Assembly (NCBI GenBank): GCA_964647905.1
Contig: CAZYJR010000034.1
Span: forward strand, 1 to 43,131
From: CAZYJR01 sp964647905
GTDB lineage: Bacteria; Desulfobacterota; DSM-4660; Desulfatiglandales; HGW-15
Direction: 5' to 3'
Length of the DNA stretch: 43,131 bases
The notes below the pieces were generated by a model that made no database searches, had not been told where the DNA came from, and was given only the letters and a program-made list of their open reading frames with translations. The translations under genes and the position numbers were made by a program. Each line of letters opens with the position of its first letter. The first letter of the stretch is position 1. Positions 32,223-39,144 of this stretch are shown here, one piece after another.

Positions 32223-34138
32223 GTCGGACGTTTTATGCAACCACACCGATCTATTACGTGAACGCGGAACCTCATATAGGACACGCCTATACCACCATAG
32301 TGGCCGACGTGGTGAGCAGGTACAACCGAATCGCCGGCCGTCAGACCTTTTTCCTCACCGGGACCGACGAGCACGGTGACAAGATCGCGGCGGCCGCCGA
32401 GAAGGCCGGGAAGTCGCCAAAGGAGTATGTGGATGAGATAAGCGGCCTGTTCAAGGCGCTCTGGCCCAAGCTGAACATAAGCAACGACTACTTCGTGCGG
32501 ACCACCGACTCCTCGCACATGGCCTGCGTGCAAGGCATACTGGAGCGGGTCAGGGAGACCGGGGACATTTACTTCAGCGAGTATACAGGGCTTTACTGCT
32601 TCGGGTGCGAGCGGTTTTACTCCCAGCGGGAGCTCGAAGACGGCAAGTGCCCGGATCACCGGACCGAGCCGGAAGAGATACGGGAGGCCAACTACTTCTT
32701 CAGGATGAGCCGCTATCAGGACTGGCTCATTGACCACATCCGAGAGAATCCTGATTTCATTCGCCCTGAGCGCTACAGGAACGAGATCCTTTCATTCTTG
32801 AAAGAGCCTTTGGAAGACCTTTGCATATCCAGACCCAAGAGCCGCCTCACCTGGGGTATCCCATTACCTTTTGATGAAAACTATGTTACTTATGTTTGGT
32901 TTGATGCATTGATAAACTATATATCGGCTTTAGGCTATCCCAATAGTGATCTTTTTAATCGTTTTTGGCCGGTTGCGGAGCATTTTATTGCTAAAGACAT
33001 CCTCAAGCCTCATGGCATATATTGGCCTTGCATGCTCAAGGCGGCCGGAATAGAACCCTACCGGCACCTGAACGTCCACGGCTGGTGGCGGGTCAACGAG
33101 GGCAAGATGTCCAAGAGCCTGGGCAACGTGGTCCGCCCATTGGACCTGGTGGACGTCTACGGTCTGGACGCCTTCAGGTATTTCCTGCTGCGGGAGATGG
33201 TCTTCGGGTTGGACGCGGAGTTTAGCGAAGAGGCCCTTGTGGGCAGAATCAACTCGGACTTGGCCAATGATCTCGGCAACCTGGTCAGCCGTTCACTCTC
33301 AATGGCCCGCAAGTACTTCAAGGGCAGGCTCCCGGCCCCGGGTAAGGGCGGGGGGGAGGAAGGGGCTCTTCGGGACAGCACCCTGCGGATGATCCGGGCC
33401 TATAGGGAGAACATGGAGGGCCTGCGGTTCGACAGGGCGCTCATGGCCGTTTGGGAGGTGATAGGGCGGCTCAACAAGTATATAGACACCACCGCCCCTT
33501 GGGTCCTGGCAAAGTCGGATCCGGATCGCCTGGCCACGGTGATGCACCACGTGGTGGAGCCCCTCAAGATCATCTCGGGGCTGCTGTGGCCCTTCATGCC
33601 CGAGAGCGCAGAGAACATGCAGGGTCTCATGGGTCTGGAAAGACGCGGCCGGGAGCTCACCCTGGATCTCTTGGAGGAGTGGGGCGGCTTGGCCGGCGGG
33701 ACCCTGGGCAAGCCAAAGGCCCTGTTCCCGCGCGTGGAGATGGGCGGGGAAAAGGCCGGGACAAGAACGGAGGAGCGAAAGATGGAAAAGGAGAAGCCGG
33801 CCGCCGGCACGGACGACGGGAAAGTGAGCCTGGAGCGGTTCCAGGAGTTGGAATTCAAGGTGGGGACGGTGACCCGGGCCGAGGACATACAGGGATCCAA
33901 GAAGCTCTACAAGCTCACCGTGGATATGGGCGAGGAGCGGACCGTGGTGGCGGGTCTGAAGGGGCATTACTCCCCGGACGAGCTGGTGGGACGCCAGGTG
34001 GTCCTGGTCGCCAATCTGCAGCCGGCCAAGCTGATGGGTGTGGAGTCACAAGGCATGGTCCTGGCGGCGGAGGACGAGAGCGGGGTTCACCTGGTGGCGC
34101 CCGACGTTCCCACACCCCCCGGCAGCAAGGTCAAGTAG
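32219..34138 (+). CDS. metG: Methionyl-tRNA synthetase
   Basis: A 639-residue class I synthetase that charges tRNA-Met. Motifs: PIYYVNAEPHIGHAYTT (HIGH), TGTDEHGDKI, a zinc-binding knuckle (CFGCERFY...GKCPDH), VTYVWFDALINY, KMSKSLGNV (KMSKS), an anticodon-binding helical domain, and after a charged linker (about 505-530) a C-terminal OB-fold tRNA-binding domain (FQELEFKVGTVT...LVGRQVVLVANLQPAKLMGVESQGMVLA). The TTG start at 32219 overlaps the ricT stop. Positions about 32865-33010 are strikingly AT-rich and use codons rare elsewhere in the gene (TTA, ATA, AGT, CGT) while the protein stays normal, suggesting a recombined patch. Confidence 0.97.
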   Translation: MSRTFYATTPIYYVNAEPHIGHAYTTIVADVVSRYNRIAGRQTFFLTGTDEHGDKIAAAAEKAGKSPKEYVDEISGLFKALWPKLNISNDYFVRTTDSSHMACVQGILERVRETGDIYFSEYTGLYCFGCERFYSQRELEDGKCPDHRTEPEEIREANYFFRMSRYQDWLIDHIRENPDFIRPERYRNEILSFLKEPLEDLCISRPKSRLTWGIPLPFDENYVTYVWFDALINYISALGYPNSDLFNRFWPVAEHFIAKDILKPHGIYWPCMLKAAGIEPYRHLNVHGWWRVNEGKMSKSLGNVVRPLDLVDVYGLDAFRYFLLREMVFGLDAEFSEEALVGRINSDLANDLGNLVSRSLSMARKYFKGRLPAPGKGGGEEGALRDSTLRMIRAYRENMEGLRFDRALMAVWEVIGRLNKYIDTTAPWVLAKSDPDRLATVMHHVVEPLKIISGLLWPFMPESAENMQGLMGLERRGRELTLDLLEEWGGLAGGTLGKPKALFPRVEMGGEKAGTRTEERKMEKEKPAAGTDDGKVSLERFQELEFKVGTVTRAEDIQGSKKLYKLTVDMGEERTVVAGLKGHYSPDELVGRQVVLVANLQPAKLMGVESQGMVLAAEDESGVHLVAPDVPTPPGSKVK

Positions 34139-34148
34139 GGAGCCCGGG

Positions 34149-34796
34149 CTACGGTGCGAGGCCGCTTGACGGGCAGAGCTCGGAGGCCGCGCAGCCCGAG
34201 TGATCCGGCTTCTTCGCAGTGCAAACCGCTCTGCCGTGGTAGACCAGGAGATCGGAGAACCGCCGCCATTTATCCTCCGGAAGCAGCGCCTGGATATCCC
34301 TTTCTATCTTGTCCGGGTCCTTGTTCTCCGTGAGTCCCAGACGCGCTGCCAGGCGCTTCACATGGGTGTCCACCACCACTCCCGGGACGTTGAAGACCGC
34401 GCCCAGAACGCAGTTGGCCGTCTTTCGCCCCACGCCCGGAAGCGACACCATCTCCTCCATTGTGGAAGGGACCTGCCCGCCATACCGCTCCAACAGCCCC
34501 TGGCTGCAATTCTTTACGGCCTTGGCCTTGTTCCGATAGAACCCGGTGGGCCGTATGGCCTCCTCCAATTCCTCGAGGGGGGCCGCGGCAAAGTCCTCAG
34601 GGGACCGGTACCGTTTGAACAGCGCCTCGGTGACTTGGTTCACCTGTTTGTCCGTGCACTGGGCCGACAGGATGGTTGCCACCAGCAGCTCGAACGGGGT
34701 CTCGTATCTGAGAGCGGTCTTGGCCTTGGTATAGAGCGGATCAAGTCTCCGGTAAACCTCCTCGGCACGTGCTCTCCTGGTCTCCAGATCGTCCAC
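34149..34796 (-). CDS. nth: Endonuclease III with one cluster cysteine replaced by His
   Basis: A 215-residue DNA glycosylase/AP lyase for oxidised pyrimidines. The helix-hairpin-helix LPGVGRKTANCVLGAVF carries the catalytic Lys, and VVDTHVKRLAARLGL the catalytic Asp. The [4Fe-4S] site is normally C-x6-C-x2-C-x5-C. Here it reads CTAKKPDHSGCAASELC: the second ligand is His with spacing preserved. Either His ligates the cluster or the cluster is lost or atypical. GTG start at 34796 with AAGGAG seven bases before. It is convergent with metG (10 bases between stops). Confidence 0.93.
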   Translation of the reverse strand: MDDLETRRARAEEVYRRLDPLYTKAKTALRYETPFELLVATILSAQCTDKQVNQVTEALFKRYRSPEDFAAAPLEELEEAIRPTGFYRNKAKAVKNCSQGLLERYGGQVPSTMEEMVSLPGVGRKTANCVLGAVFNVPGVVVDTHVKRLAARLGLTENKDPDKIERDIQALLPEDKWRRFSDLLVYHGRAVCTAKKPDHSGCAASELCPSSGLAP

Positions 34797-35083
34797 CTCA
34801 TTCTCTCCTTCCCGCTTGCAGGCCTCCCCCGGGTCGGCTCCGGATGTCAGCAGGAATACAACCTCATTTTCGAGCCTCAGTCAACCTTTTGACAGGCGGC
34901 GGTCCGTTCAAGGCCCCCCTGGTCGCCGGAGGCCCTCTCCACGGTTGGATTTTCCGGCATAACCCTCGATAATCTCATAAAATATCTCCTTATGGAGGGG
35001 TTGGGCACGATTTCTGCTAAAAGTTGGGGACTGTGAAGAGCATGGCGCAGGGTGTATCGATCCTACGAGAGAGGCGCTCATAT
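34797..35083. other. 287-bp intergenic region
   Basis: Between the divergent nth gene and the PAS-HisKA gene. It holds a TTGACA at about 34890 without a convincing -10 at the right spacing. No gene, tRNA or strong repeat was seen. The frame of the next gene stays open back to about 35024. Confidence 0.4.
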
Positions 35084-35875
35084 ATGAAGAGCCCGTCCTT
35101 TTGCCACACCGAACTCCAGGAGAGGATCTCCATCCTCGAGAAGGCATTGCTTGATCAGAAGAGAACCGAGGCCCTCTTGAGCCGATCCGCGGCCCAGAAG
35201 GAGGCCATGCTGGATTCCCTCCCTGACCGGGTGGTTTATCAGGACACCTCCTATAGGGTCCTATGGGCCAATGAGGCCGCGTGTAACTCGGCCGGTCTCG
35301 CCAGGGATCGAGTCATCGGGGACCACTGTTATCATGCCTGGAAGGGGCGTTTTGACCCTTGCGGGGATTGCCCGCTGGAAGAGGGGATTCAGGCCGGAGA
35401 AGTTTGCATTCCGTTCGACGAGACAACCGAGGAGGGCCGTACTTGGTCCGTACGCGCTTATCCGGTGAAAGGTCCGTCAGGAAAGATCCTGGGCGTCGTC
35501 AAGCTGATGACGGACATCACCGATTGGAGAAAGAGCGAGGAGGCCCTGAGAAGGGAGCACGCCTTCCGAAAGGAGCACCTGGAGCTTGAGCTCATAAAGG
35601 CCCGGAAGATGGAGGCGGTGGGGGCATTGGCCGGCGGCATAGCACATGACTTCAACAACCTGCTGCAGGCCATCCGGGGCTATGCTGATCTCTTGCTCCT
35701 GGACAAGACCTCCGGGGGGCCCGGCTACCGGGAGTTGCTGGAGATCCAGAGGGCGGCACGGTCCGCCTCGGAACTGACCGAGCGCCTCCTGTCCTTAAGC
35801 CGGAAGGTGAAGCGCGAGCTTCACTTCATGGGCCCGGGGGGTCGAGCTGACGGGTGGGGGGATGAAATGACTTGA
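35084..35875 (+). CDS. PAS-HisKA protein lacking the ATPase domain (truncated sensor kinase)
   Basis: About 263 residues from the ATG at 35084 (the frame is open 20 codons further upstream to 35024, without a clear ribosome site). A coiled coil precedes a PAS domain (MLDSLPDRVVYQDTSYRVLWANEAAC, HCYHAWKGRFDPCGDCPLEEG, ending GVVKLMTDITDWR). A HisKA helix then carries the phosphoacceptor in GGIAHDFNNLLQAIRGYADLL. The protein ends soon after LLSLSRKVKRELHFMGPGG, just where HATPase_c should begin; no N, G1 or G2 box is coded in any frame before cheW. It could be a decayed kinase or a phosphoacceptor used in trans. It lies 123 bases before cheW in the same direction. Confidence 0.8.
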   Translation: MKSPSFCHTELQERISILEKALLDQKRTEALLSRSAAQKEAMLDSLPDRVVYQDTSYRVLWANEAACNSAGLARDRVIGDHCYHAWKGRFDPCGDCPLEEGIQAGEVCIPFDETTEEGRTWSVRAYPVKGPSGKILGVVKLMTDITDWRKSEEALRREHAFRKEHLELELIKARKMEAVGALAGGIAHDFNNLLQAIRGYADLLLLDKTSGGPGYRELLEIQRAARSASELTERLLSLSRKVKRELHFMGPGGRADGWGDEMT

Positions 35876-35933
35876 GAACAATAACCGGAAAGCCGAAAGA
35901 GTAAGAGTAGAGTTGGGCCGAATTGCTTGAACC

Positions 35934-35959
35934 TAAAACGGCGCCGGGACACCCGAAAA
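35934..35959 (+). promoter_or_regulatory. Candidate flagellar sigma-28-like promoter before cheW
   Basis: TAAA (35934-35937), 14 bases, then CCCGAAAA (35952-35959). The sigma-28 consensus is TAAA-N15-GCCGATAA, so six of eight -10 bases match with a spacer one base short. It lies 40 bases before the cheW ATG, which suits a chemotaxis gene. Weak evidence on its own. Confidence 0.3.
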
Positions 35960-35998
35960 TTCTACGAAGCGCCGAAAGAGACACAAGGAGGGTTTCAA

Positions 35999-36505
35999 AT
36001 GGCAGGATTGGCAGAGGCAGTGAAGGAAAGGCCCGAGGCTGGACGTGAGGGAAAGTACCTCACCTTTACCTTGGCCGACGAGGATTACGGTATCGGGATC
36101 CTCAAGATAAAAGAGATCATAGGGATGATGCCCATCACCCCGGTGCCCCAGACCCCTAAGTTCGTAAAGGGGGTGATAAATCTCAGGGGAAAGGTGATTC
36201 CCGTGGTGGACCTGAGGCTGCGCTTCGGCATGGAGGAAATCGAGTACACCGAGAGGACATGCATCATAGTGGTTGAAATAACAGGGCAAAACGGCACCAT
36301 CCAGACCGGAATAGTTGTGGACGCGGTCTCCGAGGTCATGAACATAAAGGAGGGCGACATAGAGGATTCCCCGAGCTTCGGGACCGGCCTTCATACGGAT
36401 TACATCCTGGGCATGGCCAAGATGGAAGGCGGGGTTAAGATATTGTTGGACATAGACAAGGTCCTCAGCGCCGACGAGATGGCCGAGCTCAAGAAGGGCG
36501 CTTGA
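35999..36505 (+). CDS. cheW: Chemotaxis coupling protein CheW
   Basis: A 168-residue CheW, which couples chemoreceptors to the kinase CheA. The double SH3-like barrel shows KYLTFTLADEDYGIGILKIKEIIG, ITPVPQTPKFVKGVINLRGKVIPVVDLRLRFG and GIVVDAVSEVMNIKEGDIE. ATG at 35999 with AAGGAGG seven bases upstream; the frame is open to 35927 but without protein character. It lies between a truncated kinase and a chemoreceptor and probably serves the latter's signalling array. No cheA is in the window. Confidence 0.95.
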   Translation: MAGLAEAVKERPEAGREGKYLTFTLADEDYGIGILKIKEIIGMMPITPVPQTPKFVKGVINLRGKVIPVVDLRLRFGMEEIEYTERTCIIVVEITGQNGTIQTGIVVDAVSEVMNIKEGDIEDSPSFGTGLHTDYILGMAKMEGGVKILLDIDKVLSADEMAELKKGA

Positions 36506-36616
36506 AACAGCACGCATATCAGAGAATTCGAGCATCGGCCATAGAGTGCGCTTTGGGTGCTATAGGATTCATCTGATGCGTGCTTTAGGATCCGAGAAGA
36601 GGGGGTGGAGGAGAGA

Positions 36617-38304
36617 ATGAAGCAGAAAAAGGGCTTACATTCAAGCTGATGGCAGGGGGCATCGCCATAGCGGTCATACCCCTCCTGGTGGTGGGCCTGT
36701 TCGCCGTTGACCGGGCCTCCGACGGATTGACCGAGATGGCCGAGGGCCGTGCGGTGCAGATGGCCGATGACATCGCAGAGAGTGTCGAGGTGTTCTTGGT
36801 GGGGGAGACGAAACTGGTAAAACAGCTCGCCTCAGGGGGCACCTTGGTCGAGGCGGCCCTGATGGTTCGGGATTACGGACTGGAGAATTCGCGCACGTAT
36901 GTGGACAAGCTCCAGCGGGATCTCAAGCTGGCCATGAAGAACGTTGGGCAGGACTATGAGCTCATACTGGTGACGGATGACAAGGGGACGGTGTTTGCGG
37001 ACAGCATGGGCGGGGCGCAGCAGGGAGTCTCCATTTCCGACCGCTCCTACTTTCACCAGGCAAAGGCGGGGGAAACGGTCGTGGCGCAGCCGGTCAAGTC
37101 CAAGTCGAGCGGCAAGCCCGTTGTGCCCGTTTGCTCCCCTGTGAAGAACGAAAAAGGAGATATCCTGGGGACTATCGCCATTGTCCTAAAGATCGATTCT
37201 CTGGTGGAGCGGATAAGCTCGGTGGAGGTGGGAAGGACCGGCTACCCGTTCATGTTGGGGGAGGACGGCGTCACCATAGCCCATCCCAGGGAAGAACTCA
37301 TCCTGGAGTTGAACGCCAAGAGCCTGGAAGGAATGGAAGGTCTGGTAAAAGGCATGCTGGCCGGAGAAAAGGGAGTCTTGCCGTATGAGTTCGAGGGAGT
37401 GGACAAGGTGGCGGGCTTCGCCCCGGTGGGGATCGCCGGCTGGAGCGTCGGGGTTACCCAGAACAAGCAGGAGTTCCTGGCCCAGGCCGCGGACATCCGG
37501 AACGGGACCATGGTCTTCGGCGGGATCTTTCTGGGGGTCACCGTGTTTTGCGTCTTCTTTTTCGCCCGGAGCATCACCCGTCCCATCAACCGTATCATAG
37601 ACGGGCTGAACGACGGAGCCGAGCAGGTCGCCTCGGCCTCCTCCGAGGTGTCCACTGCCAGCCAGAGCCTGGCCGAGGGCGCCTCCGAGCAGGCCTCGTC
37701 CATTGAGGAGACTTCTTCGTCCCTGGAAGAGATGGCCTCCATGACCCGGCAGAACGCGGATCACGCCAACGAGGCCGACAACCTGATGAAGGAGGCCAAG
37801 AAGAGCGTGGAGAACGCCGATTCTTCCATGAGCGAGCTCACCGCTTCCATGGTGGAGAAGACCAACTATGAGTTCTCCGAGGTGGCGGAGAACGCCTCCA
37901 AGGTGGCGGAGCTCCTGGGCGAGATAGCCGCTGCATCCAATGAGCAGGCACAGGGAATCGAGCAGGTGAACAAGGCGGTGGCTGAGATGGACAAGGTGGT
38001 CCAGCAGAACGCCGCCACGGCCGAGGAGTCGGCCAGCGCCTCCGAGGAAATGAACGCCCAGGCCGAGCAGATGAAGGGCATGGTGGCCGAGCTGGTCTCC
38101 CTGGTGGGGAGGGTCCGCAGGGAGGCCGGTGCTTCGGAGAGCCGGGCCCGGGAAGAGAATCGCCCCAACCATGCTCAGACCCGGCCGCCGGCGAGGGCCG
38201 AGGCCGGGACCGGCGAGCGCAGGCCGGCCCCGCAGGCCAAAAGCAAGGAAGTAAATCCGGAGCAGCTTATTCCCATGGATGAAAAGGACTTCAAGGACTT
38301 CTAG
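36617..38304 (+). CDS. Methyl-accepting chemotaxis protein lacking its signalling hairpin tip; start frameshifted
   Basis: The likely start is the ATG at 36617 (GGAGGAG site, MKQKKG), which is one base out of frame with the rest; a base lost near 36628-36633 (A5G3 run) would join it to LTFKLMAGGIAIAVIPLLVVG. The open frame itself starts at 36649. TM1 is followed by a dCache-type ligand domain (DYELILVTDDKGTVFADS, ISDRSYFHQAKAGE, GRTGYPFMLGEDG, WSVGVTQNKQEF), TM2 and a short HAMP. The signalling domain runs normally to SSMSELTASM and then jumps at about 37852 to VEKTNYEFSEVAENASK. Compared with the receptor at 13337, 83 residues are missing in frame, including the whole tip (DEIAFQTNLLALNAAVEA to VADEVR). 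It should not bind CheA or CheW normally. Confidence 0.85.
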
Positions 38305-38334
38305 CCTCGGCCTGAAACAGGCCCGCCACTCAAA

Positions 38335-38364
38335 AAAATGCCGGCCCCTCGGGGCCGGCATTTT
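38335..38364. terminator. Rho-independent terminator after the chemoreceptor gene
   Basis: AAAATGCCGGCCCC (38335-38348) and GGGGCCGGCATTTT (38351-38364) form a 14-bp perfect stem with a two-base centre, flanked by an A-run and a T-run, so it can act in both directions. It lies 31 bases after the stop. Confidence 0.85.
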
Positions 38365-38381
38365 CAATCCCGGTTTCCCTG

Positions 38382-38410
38382 TTGATGCGAAAGGCGGTGG
38401 TCCTTATAAT
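38382..38410 (+). promoter_or_regulatory. Sigma-70 promoter of the AMMECR1 gene
   Basis: TTGATG (38382-38387), 17 bases, then a perfect TATAAT (38405-38410). The expected transcription start falls at about 38416-38418 and the ATG of the gene is at 38417, so the mRNA is predicted to be leaderless. It lies directly after the terminator, marking a new transcription unit. Confidence 0.7.
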
Positions 38411-38416
38411 AGGGTC

Positions 38417-39112
38417 ATGAGATGGATACTGAACGGGTGCCTGGCTTGGTGTCTTATGCCGGCTGTCTTCAGCCCGGCTTGGTCCGCGCCGCCGGGCCCG
38501 GTATCGGATGAACGTACAAGGATCGTCGAGGGCTGTATGACGGAAGCGAAGAGACTCTCGGAAGATGAAGGCAGGGAGCTGATAAAGCTCGCCCGGAATA
38601 CCATAGAGGCCCGCCTCCTGGGCCGAGAGGCCGCCCCAGAGGAAGGAGTGGAGCTCTCCCCCAAGTTCTCGGACAAGAGAGGGACCTTTGTGACCCTTAC
38701 CATGGAAGGCGCCCTCAGGGGGTGTATAGGCCACATAGTTCCGCAGGAGTCCATCCTGGAGGGGGTCAAGGAGAACGCCCTGAACGCGGCGTTCCGTGAT
38801 CCGCGTTTCCGCCCGCTAAGCCGCGGCGAGTGGGACCGGGTAAAGGTGGAGGTCTCCATCCTCACCCAGCCCCAGCCGCTGGAGTACGAGGACCCGGCGG
38901 ATCTCCTCCGGAAGCTCCGAAAGGACGTGGACGGCGTGATCATTCGCAAGGGTTACCACCAGGCCACTTTTCTCCCCCAGGTATGGGAACAGCTCCCTGA
39001 CAAGGCGGCGTTCTTGGAGCATTTGTGCCTCAAGGCCGGCCTGAGCGGGGAAGCCTGGAAGCAGGGGGACCTGGAAGTCCTGACCTACCAGGTTCAGGCC
39101 TTCGAGGAGTAA
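38417..39112 (+). CDS. AMMECR1 domain protein with signal peptide
   Basis: A 231-residue protein: an N-terminal signal-like segment (MRWILNGCLAWCLMPAVFSP, cleavage near AWSA-PPGP), then the AMMECR1 domain. The domain's hallmark is GTFVTLTMEGALRGCIGHIVP (LRGCIG motif), then NALNAAFRDPRFRPLSRGEW and VEVSILTQPQPLEYEDP, GVIIRKGYHQATFLPQVWEQLPDKAAFLEHLC. AMMECR1 proteins form the AmmeMemoRadiSam group with Memo and a radical SAM enzyme; molecular function is unknown. Here an apparent export signal makes it extracytoplasmic, unusual for the family. No ribosome site is seen, in line with a leaderless mRNA from the promoter at 38382. Followed by the membrane aminopropyltransferase-like gene. Confidence 0.88.
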   Translation: MRWILNGCLAWCLMPAVFSPAWSAPPGPVSDERTRIVEGCMTEAKRLSEDEGRELIKLARNTIEARLLGREAAPEEGVELSPKFSDKRGTFVTLTMEGALRGCIGHIVPQESILEGVKENALNAAFRDPRFRPLSRGEWDRVKVEVSILTQPQPLEYEDPADLLRKLRKDVDGVIIRKGYHQATFLPQVWEQLPDKAAFLEHLCLKAGLSGEAWKQGDLEVLTYQVQAFEE

Positions 39113-39144
39113 CCCCCAGGGATTCCAGGGGCGAGCGGGCGTAG

